Assembly (NCBI GenBank): GCA_903918755.1 | Contig: CAIXFN010000052.1 | Coordinates: 37,825-101,824 of the forward strand | DNA length: 64,000 bases | From: an uncultured Pedosphaera sp. | Lineage (GTDB): Bacteria; Verrucomicrobiota; Verrucomicrobiia; Limisphaerales; Pedosphaeraceae | Direction: 5' to 3' | In this document: positions 53,634 through 62,607 of the stretch, one piece after another | Numbering within the stretch: position 1 is the stretch's first letter | Layout: every line of letters starts with the position of its first letter | Notes under the pieces: model-generated | What the model saw: the letters and a program-made list of their open reading frames with translations, nothing else | What the model was told of the DNA's origin: nothing | Database searches by the model: none | Program-made: the position numbers and the translations under genes

Positions 53634-53719
53634 AAGGCCCAACCCTCCTCAGCCTGGGGCAAAGCGCCCCCTGCGTCGCACCAGGAACCCGGCCCCGCCA
53701 AAATCCCCAAGCGCTGAAA
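53634..53719. repeat. 86-bp dispersed repeat, copy 1
   Basis: The block AAGGCCCAACCCTCCTCAGC plus CTGGGGCAAAGCG at its left end and CCCAAGCGCTGAAA at its right end recur at 61548-61633 in the same order and with exactly the same total length. The first 30 bases differ at two positions and the last 14 are identical; the middle is diverged. On the minus strand both copies would read ...ALPQAEEGWA. No start, ribosome-binding site or full-length protein is apparent, so I treat it as a non-coding or fossil repeat. It lies in the 1182-base gap (53390-54571) upstream of the phospholipase-like operon; apart from the promoter below I see nothing else in that gap. Confidence 0.6.
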
Positions 53720-54376
53720 CAGGAAACAATCCCAGTGCAAAACCCATAATTTTATCATCTTGTCCCACCGGAATGGCACCCTCACCGAGACCTCAACATC
53801 TGGCCAAATTCGTCTCCGCGAATGAAATGTAAATGTTGCTTGCAACAGGTTGTTGCGTCGAGCTTGCGCAATCATTCACCGGTAGAATCCAAAGCTGCAA
53901 CCCTTCCCCCACGATCTCATGCTATGTTCTTCAATCATATCATGTTAAATCAGCCGCTCATCCGCGACGACCATTTTTTGCGATGGAGCTCGCGGATTCA
54001 TTTCCGCAAAAACACTCGCGCTTATATTGCCGTGCCAAACTCAATATAACGAAGAAATTCTGCTCATATATTTAATACCATGTGAAGTTAGTCCCCATGG
54101 CAGCCTGACCGTAAGCGGTCCTTTTCTGGCGGCAGCGAAGCAAACTAGAGTTAGGAGACAACGGGTCTGTCATTTTTACTCTCCCTGCCAGCCTATCAAA
54201 TCATCTCAGCGCTCCTCATTTCCTGGCTAACTCTGCCATGGCCCGGATTCCCAAATACTGATGGTGTCCGGCTGCTCCATTGCCGCCGATCTAATCAGTA
54301 CCCTTTTTTTAACGCACCCCAATTCCGACTTGGAACATCAAAAGCCACTTTAGCATGTTATTTTCACGTTTTATTC

Positions 54377-54404
54377 TTGACCTGATCCTCGCGCCTGCTA
54401 CTAT
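54377..54404 (+). promoter_or_regulatory. Candidate sigma-70-like promoter of the phospholipase-metallochaperone operon
   Basis: TTGACC (54377-54382; five of six consensus bases) and TACTAT (54399-54404; four of six) are 16 bases apart, in an AT-rich stretch that contrasts with the genes. The transcript leader would be about 160 bases. The ribosome-binding site AGGAG (54563-54567) lies 4 bases before the ATG at 54572. Confidence 0.55.
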
Positions 54405-54571
54405 CGTCACAATTCTTACCAGCCATCCCTCGTCCACAATGGGACTTCGACTCCTTGATATCGCTCAAGGCAGAAGCGGTCCGGTGGTTTGCGGGATGTC
54501 AAACTGACGTTGCCGCGCAAAGCGTTGTTCCCGGCAATTTGTCGGCCGCTGATAATTAACATAGGAGCCTT

Positions 54572-56929
54572 ATGCCCGGATGGTACATTCACATGAATGT
54601 TGCGAGGAAGGCACTCGCAAATCTGGCGGCCAATCCCTCGGCCGCGCCAATCTTTGGGGCCAACGGACCCAACGCAACCGTGGTCAGCAACATTGCCAAA
54701 GCCAATCCCACCTATGTTGCGCTCGGCGCCATCGGGCCGGACATTTTCTTTCTCCTGCCCGACTTCAAACCGCCCATTGGCAGCATGCTGTGGAAATTGG
54801 CGGGCACCATCAAGGACCTCTACACCGCCTGGGATGACACCTTTCTCGGCCCCTATGAATCAGCCATGGGACCCATTGGCGCCAATGCCAGTGATGAGAT
54901 CAACGCCCTGACCGGCGGATTGAAGGAGACCATTGAGGGGATTACCAGCCAGGCGATGAACTTGCTGCAGGATTTCATCCTCAAGCTGATTCTCCAGCAA
55001 TACGATTTCTTCGGCCTCCTCTCCAGCGCCGTGCCGTCGGGCTTTGACGAACAAACCTTTTTCTGGAGTGACATGCTCCACTATCGGCAGACCTACCGCT
55101 TCGGCGCGGTTCTTTGGCAACGTGCGAGCACGGAGCCAGACCCGCAGCTCAAGGCGCGCCTGCAGGCGTTTGCGCTGGGCTGGATGTCCCACCTGGCCAC
55201 CGACGTGACCGGGCACGCCTTCGTCAATGAAAAGGTCGGCGGTCCTTACCGCCTGCATTGGCAACGGCATCACCTGGTCGAGAACCATATGGACGCCCAG
55301 GTATATGCCACCGACCATGGCGCGCAACCCATCTATCAGCAGATGGCCAACTCCGCCCTCCACCTGTGGCTGGCGTTTAATCCCGATGGCAGTTCGCGTG
55401 TCAATGTGTTCAATCCCGAACCCAATCCGCCTTATCCCGACGGCGACCACAGCGCCGATATTGTCGGCCGCCATGCCGTGTGGGACGTGGATTCCGACAT
55501 GCCGGATGACTTGGCCCAGTTTATCGCCGATTCGCTGAAAGCGGTCTTTTGGCCGCAAGCAGTTCCGCCGCCCGCACCTTTTCAGCCGCAGACGCCGATG
55601 ACTCCCCTCAACAGCGATCCGAACGGCATGGTGGCCTGCTGCCCCACGATCATCAGTTCGCTGGATGGCCGGGTGCCGATTGCCACCGGCGGCTTCGCCG
55701 AGAAGGACGATATTCAAGGGGCTTACTGGTGGCTTTACCATTATGTGAAATGGACCACGACCGATTATTACAAGATTCGCCGCCCGGAACCGCCCTCCGT
55801 GTTCGTCATCCCCTCATTTCCTTCCACGCCCGGTTCCGGGGATTCCGATCCGGGCCCCGGGGCGAGCAGCGATAATGGATTCTGGCAGGACGCGCTGGAT
55901 CTGCTCCTGGCGCTTTTTGCCTGGGCAGCCTGGCTCGCCGAAGTTGCCGTATGGCCGGTGGCGGCGATCGCCGGCATCATTGCAGGCACTGCCACCTACC
56001 CATTGCGCGAGCTTCTTTACGAGACCATCGAGTTGCCCCTCTACAATCTGTGGCTCGGCATCCACACCTATCTCGCGATGACCGGCTACGTGATGCCCAT
56101 GCCGGGCGAGCTCAATAAGGGACTGAACACCCTCGGCGCCAGCGTCAACGACAATTGGGCCATCACCCTCACCGCCCTCGGCGACCCGGATGGCGGGCTT
56201 ACCCCGGCGACCCTGGTCACGGATCCATCCGGCAACCCCAAGACTGGCAATCCGAAGAACGTGGTGGTGGACCCGCCGAACTTTATCACCCAAATCTTCA
56301 ACGATATTTTCAAAATTGGCGCGCCCAAAGTGCAGGCCGGCGGCCCGAACGGCCCCACCGAGTATCCCAGTGAATTCACCCGGCCGTGGCGTTTTCCAGC
56401 CGCGGACAATGAGGGCGACTCCGTGAATATCGAACACCCCATGAACGCCGCCGGCTCGTTTCCCATCGGCGCGGACGCCAACTCCCTGTTTGGATCCTCG
56501 CCAGGGTCCAGCGTGGCCCGCACCGCTTTCGAACGGGCCACCAACGAAGGGGGGACGATTGAAGCCGAACAGGGGCATTTGCCTGCCGGCCGGCATTTGG
56601 GCGATCCCATGGATTACACGGCCTATGTCGTGGCGCAATTGACCCGGGAAGGAATTGATCTGCGGAAGCTCGCCAATTTCAATCTCGATGCCGATCGTGG
56701 CTACGGCTACTTGACTTGGGACTGGGTACGCGACCAGAAGCTAAAGGCGCGACCGGATGCTTTCAAAAACGAATCGGACCATCGGGCCTATGCCGCGCCC
56801 GTCGCGCCCGGGTATGGTTGGAGCCCGGAGGATCAAACCTCCGGCGCACCCGTTCCCCGCCCGGATCCCACCGATCCCAATGCCACCGTCAAGATTCGCT
56901 ATATTGACAAACAACCTAAATTTCTATGA
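54572..56929 (+). CDS. Zinc-dependent phospholipase C-like protein
   Basis: A 785-residue protein that starts MPGWYIHMNVARKAL and keeps the zinc-PLC/S1-P1 layout: Trp 4, His 7, Asp 57 in ALGAIGPDIFFLLPDF, His 207-x3-Asp 211-x3-His 215 in GWMSHLATDVTGHAF, and His 233-x3-Glu 237 in RHHLVENH. These fit the three-zinc ligand set of PF00882 enzymes. A hydrophobic part (~445-540; LLLALFAWAAWLAEVAVWPV and AAIAGIIAGTATYP) could insert into a membrane. There is no classical signal peptide, unlike most secreted PLCs, and the C-terminal ~240 residues are unrecognised. It heads a three-gene overlapping operon that ends in a zinc-type metallochaperone. Substrate unknown. Confidence 0.8.
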   Translation: MPGWYIHMNVARKALANLAANPSAAPIFGANGPNATVVSNIAKANPTYVALGAIGPDIFFLLPDFKPPIGSMLWKLAGTIKDLYTAWDDTFLGPYESAMGPIGANASDEINALTGGLKETIEGITSQAMNLLQDFILKLILQQYDFFGLLSSAVPSGFDEQTFFWSDMLHYRQTYRFGAVLWQRASTEPDPQLKARLQAFALGWMSHLATDVTGHAFVNEKVGGPYRLHWQRHHLVENHMDAQVYATDHGAQPIYQQMANSALHLWLAFNPDGSSRVNVFNPEPNPPYPDGDHSADIVGRHAVWDVDSDMPDDLAQFIADSLKAVFWPQAVPPPAPFQPQTPMTPLNSDPNGMVACCPTIISSLDGRVPIATGGFAEKDDIQGAYWWLYHYVKWTTTDYYKIRRPEPPSVFVIPSFPSTPGSGDSDPGPGASSDNGFWQDALDLLLALFAWAAWLAEVAVWPVAAIAGIIAGTATYPLRELLYETIELPLYNLWLGIHTYLAMTGYVMPMPGELNKGLNTLGASVNDNWAITLTALGDPDGGLTPATLVTDPSGNPKTGNPKNVVVDPPNFITQIFNDIFKIGAPKVQAGGPNGPTEYPSEFTRPWRFPAADNEGDSVNIEHPMNAAGSFPIGADANSLFGSSPGSSVARTAFERATNEGGTIEAEQGHLPAGRHLGDPMDYTAYVVAQLTREGIDLRKLANFNLDADRGYGYLTWDWVRDQKLKARPDAFKNESDHRAYAAPVAPGYGWSPEDQTSGAPVPRPDPTDPNATVKIRYIDKQPKFL

Positions 56930-58116
56930 GCGAAAAAACTCCTCCCTCCTGGTTTGACAAGCAGAAGCCCGATCCCAAGGACGATGACTTCGCACGCCGG
57001 CGGAAGCAATTGCTCACCGAATTGCCGACCTTGCTGGCGCGCCAAAAGGATCGTGGTCGCGCCAAAAGATTTGAACCCTATCTGTTGATCCGGTCGGTGC
57101 TCGGGGACCGGGGTGACCGGCCCATCAACGTACCGTTTTGGGAAAGCCCCGATATCTGGACCGCCCCCGGCGACCCCGCCGCTTCCCCCGATCTGCCGGC
57201 GAGCCACGGCGGAACCATCGTCGTTGGGCAACCCAACACCGTCTATGCCCACGTGTGGAACCTGGGCTTTGCCCCCCTGGCTGGCGTGCGGGTGGAGTTC
57301 TTTTGGTTCAATCCTTCGCTGGCCATCGATGGCGCCCACGCGCATTTGATCGGCACCGCGGTTTGCGAGTTGGCCGGCCGCGGGATGGCTGGTTCCCATA
57401 AACTCGTCAAATGCCGCAAGCCCTGGGTGCCCGTGATGGAGAATGGCGGGCATGAATGCCTCGTCGTCCGGGTATCGGGTCTGGGCGACCCCGTCGGCGG
57501 CAACGAGTGGAGTCCATGGCTCAATCGTCACGTCGGCCAGCGTAACGTGTCCGTGGTCGCCCCTGGCGACCCGGCGGCCGGCCTGGTGCATTCACTCAAC
57601 AACACGCGCTTGCTCGGCGGCCATCTCCAGCTGATCCAACTCGGAGGCAACGAGGGCCGGCTCGCCGCCCAAATCGCAGGGCCCAAGCTGCGCGTTTCCC
57701 CGCTCATCTCCACCCACTTGCTGGGCGAAATCACCGCCCTGGGCGAGATTTCACTCGCGCGCCCCATCGCGTTGCCCCCGGGCATGCTCGCCCCGGTGCA
57801 CCCGCTGGCGCACGATGTCCCCAACCCGACTCCCGTCATGATGCGCCCGGGAGCGGTGGCCGTGGTGCATCCGTCACGAATCCTGGGCAAAGTCCGTTTG
57901 GACCCTTCGGGGGCTCCACCCGCCACCCCACCAGCCGCGGCCCCGGCGGCGACGGTCCATCTTGCCGATCTCTTCCACGCCGTCGGCCGCCTGCACGATG
58001 GCAGTGACGGGCTGGGCGCTCCGGCCCAGGGCGAGGCTTATGTCTTGCGCATGGCAACCTATTCCGGCACCCAGCTCGTCGGCGGCTATACTTTGGTGGT
58101 GGGAACCGGCTCCTGA
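56926..58116 (+). CDS. Unknown protein of the phospholipase-metallochaperone operon
   Basis: The 396-residue protein overlaps the phospholipase stop by 4 bases (ATGA) and the CobW gene by 1 base, so all three are translationally coupled. It starts with a charged, Lys/Arg/Asp-rich region (SWFDKQKPDPKDDDFARRRK) without signal peptide. A segment at ~75-185 (YAHVWNLGFAPLAGVRVEFF, WFNPSLAI, HECLVVRVSGL) resembles CARDB-like Ig folds that bind or stiffen surface proteins. The rest is strand-rich (GNEGRLAAQIAGPKLRVSPL), with an Ala/Pro linker at ~330-345 and a C-terminal strand region. No enzymatic motif is visible. It may be an adaptor or substrate-binding partner of the phospholipase-like enzyme; that is inference. 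Confidence 0.75.
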   Translation: MSEKTPPSWFDKQKPDPKDDDFARRRKQLLTELPTLLARQKDRGRAKRFEPYLLIRSVLGDRGDRPINVPFWESPDIWTAPGDPAASPDLPASHGGTIVVGQPNTVYAHVWNLGFAPLAGVRVEFFWFNPSLAIDGAHAHLIGTAVCELAGRGMAGSHKLVKCRKPWVPVMENGGHECLVVRVSGLGDPVGGNEWSPWLNRHVGQRNVSVVAPGDPAAGLVHSLNNTRLLGGHLQLIQLGGNEGRLAAQIAGPKLRVSPLISTHLLGEITALGEISLARPIALPPGMLAPVHPLAHDVPNPTPVMMRPGAVAVVHPSRILGKVRLDPSGAPPATPPAAAPAATVHLADLFHAVGRLHDGSDGLGAPAQGEAYVLRMATYSGTQLVGGYTLVVGTGS

Positions 58117-59066
58117 TGCTCGACCCGCTTAATCGCATCCCGGTTACCATCGTCACCGGTTTTCTGGGGAGCGGTAAGACGACCCTTTTGAACCATGTCC
58201 TGAGCACTGGCGGCCTCGGCCGGGTGGCCGCGCTGGTCAACGATTTTGGTTCGATTAATATCGACGCCGCGCTGGTCTCGTCGGTCGCCGACGAGGTCGT
58301 CCAGCTTTCCAACGGCTGCGTCTGTTGCACCATCAATGGCGACCTCTTCGCCGCCGCCCAGCGCGTCCTGGCACTCGAACCGCCCCCTGACCGCATCGTG
58401 GTTGAAACCACCGGACTGGCCGATCCGTTGCCGGTCGGTCTCACGTTTCTCCAGACCGAACTTCGTCAACGGACCGCCTTGGACGCTCTCATTACGGTGG
58501 TGGACTGTGCGAATTTCGCGCTCGACCTATTCAAGGTGGATGCGGCGATGGCGCAGATTGTTCACGGTGACATAATTGTTTTCAACAAAACCGACCTTGC
58601 CGATGAAGCCAAGATCGCCTCGCTCGAAACTCGTATCGGCGTGTTGAAGCCGCGGGGAGCGCGCATCTTGCGCGCCGTTCGCGGCCGGGTACCGCTGGCC
58701 GCCGTGCTCGGCCAGCCGGATGGCGGCGCGGCCCTGCAACCCGGGCGCGGCTCCTCCCTCCATCATATCCTGGATGAAAAATTCCAAGCCCACACCTACT
58801 GCTTTCCGGAGCCCTTATCCGCGCGCCGGTTCCAGGCGTGGCTTGACCACGGGTTGCCACCCGGCCTGTTCCGCGCCAAAGGCATCGTCCGATTGGACGC
58901 CGACCCCGCGACCTATCTATTCCAACTCTGCGGCACCCGCGCAGCTTTCGATGTCCATCCCACCCCGGCCAGCGAGACAAATCTGGTGCTCATCGGCCAG
59001 GACCTGAACAAAGACCAATTGGGAAAGCAACTTCGCGCCTGCCTCGTCACTTCCCAGCCTGGCTGA
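58116..59066 (+). CDS. CobW/ZNG1-family GTP-dependent metallochaperone
   Basis: The 316-residue G3E GTPase has Walker A GFLGSGKT (15-22), the zinc/metal motif GCVCC (67-71), the switch VVETTGLADP, NKTD (157-160) for guanine, and a C-terminal CobW_C domain (~222-316; AHTYCFPEPLSARRFQAWL ... LVLIGQDLNKDQLGKQL). Family members deliver zinc or another metal to client enzymes with GTP hydrolysis. It overlaps the stop of the preceding gene (TGATG), so it is made together with the phospholipase-like enzyme, which needs three zincs: the most natural client. No zur box is recognised. There is no terminator with a T-run after it. Confidence 0.93.
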   Translation: MLDPLNRIPVTIVTGFLGSGKTTLLNHVLSTGGLGRVAALVNDFGSINIDAALVSSVADEVVQLSNGCVCCTINGDLFAAAQRVLALEPPPDRIVVETTGLADPLPVGLTFLQTELRQRTALDALITVVDCANFALDLFKVDAAMAQIVHGDIIVFNKTDLADEAKIASLETRIGVLKPRGARILRAVRGRVPLAAVLGQPDGGAALQPGRGSSLHHILDEKFQAHTYCFPEPLSARRFQAWLDHGLPPGLFRAKGIVRLDADPATYLFQLCGTRAAFDVHPTPASETNLVLIGQDLNKDQLGKQLRACLVTSQPG

Positions 59067-59192
59067 TCCGCCGGCCATTTTGCCGTTCCCGCACCGCAGC
59101 AAAAAGGTAGCAATTGCGGTGACGAACCTAAGCCCCGCCACGCCAATTCCAGACTGGCTGCCCGGCCCTCGGTCCCCCGCCTGGCCGCAACC

Positions 59193-59981
59193 TCAAGGGG
59201 AACGCACCCGGTAAAACCGCGATGTACCATTGCCCGCCGGCGGATCGGTGATTTGATATTGGCCAGGCGCGGTCTCCGCCGCCACCCCCATCACCGTCCA
59301 CATGTCGGACGCGGCGGACGGATCCGGGCTGGCCAACACTGTAAAGGTGAGGCCGGGAGTGTTTGTGAACGAACACTGAAAAGTGCCGTCGGGCAGGATC
59401 GTCGGATTCACCAGCAGGATCGCGGTAGCCGAAGGCCGCGCGGCGGGCGTCACCATCAGGTTATCCGCGAGGAAAACCGGCCCCCAGTCTCCGCCGGTCA
59501 CGGGTGGAGCGTCATAGTGGACGACCACGCTGTTGAACCCCTGGGCGGAGGCAAACCGGAGTGTTTCCGTGGGCCAGGTGCCCGCCTGCGCATTGGTCGT
59601 GGCGCTCCCCACCTGAGTACCATCCCGGAAAGCCGTCACCCGCATCCGCGCGGACGAGTCGCAGGCATATTCCTCCGGCGCGTAAAGGATGGCGAAGTTG
59701 GTTAGCAGCGCGGAGAACGCGATTCGCAGGTCTGCGGTATAGACGCTGCTGGGATAAACGCAGTTCCCGCTGAACCCAACAGGCGTGAATCCGAGGGTGT
59801 TCGCCCGCTGGATCGAGTAGCCTTGTCCGGTGCCCGTAAATTGCGCGGTGATGCCTCCGACCGACAAAGTAATGGGCAGGGGCGTGTAAGGATTCGCATT
59901 GTCAAAATCGAACAGCACCGTTCCCGCCTCGGCGCGCTGGAGCAGCAGGCCCGCCAGCAAGACCCAACCTTTTGCTTTCAT
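59193..59981 (-). CDS. Secreted hypothetical protein with shared C-terminal module
   Basis: From ATG 59981 the 262-residue protein has a signal peptide (MKAKGWVLLAGLLLQRAEAG) and a jelly-roll-like beta domain (TVLFDFDNANPYTPLPITLS ... RIAFSALLTNFAILYAPEEY, FNSVVVHYDAPP, VFLADNLMVTP) of the kind seen in PEP-CTERM-type and carbohydrate-binding exoproteins. The C-terminal ~75 residues (FTNTPGLTFTVLASPD ... MWTVMG, ending FYRVRSP) follow the module found in four other proteins here. There is no LPXTG or PEP-CTERM tail. The longer frame to 60086 adds residues without signal features. Function unknown; surface location inferred. It converges with the CobW gene, 126 bases away. Confidence 0.75.
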   Translation of the reverse strand: MKAKGWVLLAGLLLQRAEAGTVLFDFDNANPYTPLPITLSVGGITAQFTGTGQGYSIQRANTLGFTPVGFSGNCVYPSSVYTADLRIAFSALLTNFAILYAPEEYACDSSARMRVTAFRDGTQVGSATTNAQAGTWPTETLRFASAQGFNSVVVHYDAPPVTGGDWGPVFLADNLMVTPAARPSATAILLVNPTILPDGTFQCSFTNTPGLTFTVLASPDPSAASDMWTVMGVAAETAPGQYQITDPPAGNGTSRFYRVRSP

Positions 59982-60172
59982 GATGCAACCTCGGTCAGCC
60001 AACGGCGGTGCGCCGGTCAAAAATTGGCGAAAGCTCTCCCACCATTGATACCCGCTTTGGCTTTGGGCGTAGAAACTGCGCCCCAACAGGCAATTCGGCC
60101 AGCACGATCAATCAAGGGATGGCATTTGCCAACCGCTGGAGAGCCGGCGGGCGGGATGGCCGATAACCTAAG

Positions 60173-60178
60173 TATAAT
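60173..60178 (+). promoter_or_regulatory. Consensus -10 box upstream of the HAF-repeat gene
   Basis: A perfect TATAAT lies 36 bases before the ATG at 60215, within a 233-base divergent intergenic region. No good -35 box is present at the usual distance, so an activator or an alternative start would be needed. Confidence 0.4.
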
Positions 60179-60214
60179 CTGATCCCCTCATAACCGCGGC
60201 CCCGAATTCATCCT

Positions 60215-61489
60215 ATGAGAACATTCCACTTTTCCTGTCTCACAATTACCGCCACCCTCCTAGCCTCTGTTGCCGCTCCAGCGGCATCCTTCACCGGCTT
60301 GGGCTTCCTGCCGGGCGGAGATGCGAGCTGGGCACGCGCCGTGTCCGCCGATGGTTCGGTGGTGGTCGGGGAATCCGAGATTCCCACTGCTCCGAACGCC
60401 ATCATGCAGGCCTTTCGCTGGACTGAGCAAGGGGGGATGGTCGGGCTTGGGTTTTTGCCCGGTGGCAAGAATAGCGGTGCCCGGGGCGTTTCCAGCGACG
60501 GCGCGACGGTGGTCGGCTTCAGCAGTATCCTGGCTGGCGATCCGCCAGTGCTCACCGAATGGTATGGCTTTCGTTGGACCCAGGCAACGGGCCTGTCGTC
60601 GCTGGGCCAGGGTTTCGTGCGCGGAGTTTCCGGTGACGGTTCGGTCGCGATCGGGGATGGCTATCCGGCGAACAATCCATCCCAGGCCTTTTACTGGGCG
60701 GCAACCGGAGCATTTGGCTTGGGTATTCTGCACGGTGGGGTGTCCAGCAGTGCGCTCGCCGTCTCGGGCGATGGCTTGTCCGTCGCCGGCACTTCCTTCA
60801 CCGATCTGACCCCCGGCGGCGAACAAGCCTTTCTTTGGACACCGGCCAACGGGATGGTTGGCCTGGCGGGTTTTCCCGGTAGCAACTTCTCCGAAGGGAA
60901 TGGGATTTCGGCGGATGGCACCACCATCGTCGGCGTCTGCGATGGCCCCGGCCTTTCCCAGGCGTTCCGGTGGACGATGGCGGCGGGCATGACGGGGCTG
61001 GGGACGCTGCCATATGGCGGCAATAGTTGCGCGCTGGCGACTTCGGGTGATGGCCAGATCGTGGTTGGGTTCGCCAACACCAGTTTGTCGTCCGAGGCCT
61101 TCGTCTGGGACATCACCCACGGTATCCGCAATCTGCGGGAAGTGTTGATTCAACAACAGGTCGATATGACCGACTGGCAACTCGACACGGCACTGGGCAT
61201 TTCCGCCGATGGACGCACGATTGTCGGCTCCGGCTACCACCATGGAACCACGGAAGCCTGGGTCGCCCGCGTCGGCAATCTCATCCGACCCGAATTGTCC
61301 GTCGCCATCAACGGCAACAATCTGAAAATCACCTGGCCCGGAATCAACCCGCTGGACCAACTGCAAACTTCACCCACCCTCTCCGGTCCCTGGACCAATG
61401 TGGGCGTCGCCCCCGTAATCGAAGGCGCGGGTAAAAGTGTTTCGTTAACCCGGGCTGGCACCGCCGGCTTCTTTCGCCTGGTTCGGTAA
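60215..61489 (+). CDS. Secreted HAF-repeat beta-propeller protein
   Basis: The 424-residue protein has a signal peptide (SCLTITATLLASVAAPAAS) and seven HAF-type repeats built around S-x-DG..VVG: AVSADGSVVVGES, GVSSDGATVVGFS, GVSGDGSVAIGDG, AVSGDGLSVAGTS, GISADGTTIVGVC, ATSGDGQIVVGFA and GISADGRTIVGSG, with F.W....G...LG between them. This is the extracellular HAF family, likely a propeller. The last ~65 residues (LKITWPGINPLDQLQTSPTL, GPWTNVG, ending GFFRLVR) are the shared C-terminal module. It stands alone; no operon partner. The biological role of HAF proteins is unknown. Confidence 0.88.
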   Translation: MRTFHFSCLTITATLLASVAAPAASFTGLGFLPGGDASWARAVSADGSVVVGESEIPTAPNAIMQAFRWTEQGGMVGLGFLPGGKNSGARGVSSDGATVVGFSSILAGDPPVLTEWYGFRWTQATGLSSLGQGFVRGVSGDGSVAIGDGYPANNPSQAFYWAATGAFGLGILHGGVSSSALAVSGDGLSVAGTSFTDLTPGGEQAFLWTPANGMVGLAGFPGSNFSEGNGISADGTTIVGVCDGPGLSQAFRWTMAAGMTGLGTLPYGGNSCALATSGDGQIVVGFANTSLSSEAFVWDITHGIRNLREVLIQQQVDMTDWQLDTALGISADGRTIVGSGYHHGTTEAWVARVGNLIRPELSVAINGNNLKITWPGINPLDQLQTSPTLSGPWTNVGVAPVIEGAGKSVSLTRAGTAGFFRLVR

Positions 61490-61547
61490 ACCCAAGGAAT
61501 CGCCCTATTTTGACCAAGAATGGAAGTTCCGGATTCCGCTTGGGCTC

Positions 61548-61633
61548 AAGGCCCAACCTTCCTCAGCCTGGGGCAGAGCGATCTTCGTGCCGTCCCCGGA
61601 AACCACGCCGTAAAAGTGTCCCAAGCGCTGAAA
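61548..61633. repeat. 86-bp dispersed repeat, copy 2
   Basis: Second copy of the block at 53634-53719, same length and orientation, starting 58 bases after the HAF gene. The similarity may continue a little further left (CTTGGG against GTTGGG). Downstream sequence (61634-61790) is not shared with copy 1 but is GC-rich with a gene-like texture, as if part of a larger dispersed element. It has no complete open frame of convincing composition. Confidence 0.6.
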
Positions 61634-61869
61634 GGGCGGCTCAATCGAGTCGCGCCCTGACGGCGCCACAGGCGTTGGCCCCTCCATCCCGGAGTTGAGG
61701 CGAGGCACGAGCTCCTACCTCGGGCAACCGTCCAAAAAGAACCGCCAACCCTGAAAGTGCTTGTGCCAAACCCGCTTTCGCTGGAGCAGCTTCCGCCCTT
61801 TCTCAAGCGCTACGAGGCAGGCGCCGCCGCACAGGCCGGAGAGCTCGCTTCCGAAATACCACAAGGATC

Positions 61870-62222
61870 GAAACTGGATTAAGTGTCCGGAGGCTGGACT
61901 CGAAAGAAGAATCCTGGAGATTGATTGGCCGCCAAGGTGCGCAAAATTCGCCAAAAGGAACCGGCTCAAAGGTGAACGAAGCGGTTAAAATGAATTCTGC
62001 CAGCGATAACCGCGAAACTGGATTAAGTTTGTGGAACCTGGACACAAGCGGAAAGACCAGGAGGGATTAACCGCAACCCGTGCTACGCTCAGAAGCTTGG
62101 CAGGGCGGGAAAGGCACAAGAGTCCCAAAGCAATGAATTTTGCAAACGCGGATCGTGGCGATCCAGTCTCGACGGGCATGACGGGCCGTGGAATTGGATT
62201 AGGTGTCGGGAACCTGGACAGG
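61870..62222 (+). repeat. Three degenerate tandem copies of a ~33-base motif
   Basis: The motif AACTGGATTAAGTGTC-GGAACCTGGACA occurs at 61870-61902 (AAGTGTCCGGAGGCTGGACT), 62013-62045 (AAGTTTGTGGAACCTGGACA) and 62190-62222 (AGGTGTCGGGAACCTGGACA), 143 and 177 bases apart. Before copies two and three lies ATGAATT[CT]TGC (61990 and 62131 regions), so the unit is longer than the motif. The DNA between has no gene. It looks like remnants of repeated insertions or recombination joints. Confidence 0.55.
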
Positions 62223-62320
62223 GTCGGTGGTGGCTAAGAGGCGATGAATTACATTTATCGATAACGGCGCTGGGTCGAGGTTCGGGTGGTATGGGCGGTC
62301 CGATCGGGGGGGTATAGTGG

Positions 62321-62349
62321 GCCGCGTGCCGGTTTCGACGGCACGCGGC
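62321..62349 (+). other. Strong isolated hairpin in non-coding DNA
   Basis: A perfect 11-bp stem (62321-62331 with 62339-62349; arm GCCGCGTGCCG) closes a 7-base loop GTTTCGA. No T-run follows and no gene ends nearby. The loop and inner stem spell GGTTTCGACGG, which resembles a tmRNA signature, but the rest of a tmRNA is absent. Confidence 0.5.
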
Positions 62350-62607
62350 GAGGACTGCGATCGGGCTACCGCCGGTCTCGCCTGACTGATGGCGACAGCA
62401 TTACCCATATGTCAAAGAGCAGGCCGGGTGGAATCTTGGATCCACCGGGCAAAATTCAACTTTTGCCGGGCAGCGCCGCGGTTACCGAAACCAGACGGGC
62501 TCCCAGACACTTTTAGCACGGGTTGGGGCGGTTCGAATTGCTACGGTAGGAATTTCGCGGGATTTGGTTGGTAACGTGTTGCGCGACAACAAAATAGAGA
62601 TGGGATT

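Noticed and set aside
53822..54230. Short frames (75-80 residues) upstream of the phospholipase operon
   Set aside because: They overlap each other in different frames, have no ribosome-binding sites and no hydrophobic or domain pattern; the region is better explained as a promoter-bearing intergenic stretch.
62520..62560. tRNA T-arm suggested by GGCGGTTCGAATTGC
   Set aside because: The flanking bases do not form a 5-bp T-stem, and no acceptor or anticodon stem fits around it.
62321..62600. tmRNA (ssrA) suggested by GGTTTCGACGG
   Set aside because: The motif is embedded in a perfect 11-bp hairpin that would block the tRNA-like fold; no matching 3' acceptor/T-arm with CCA and no Ala-Ala-stop tag frame is found in the next 300 bases.
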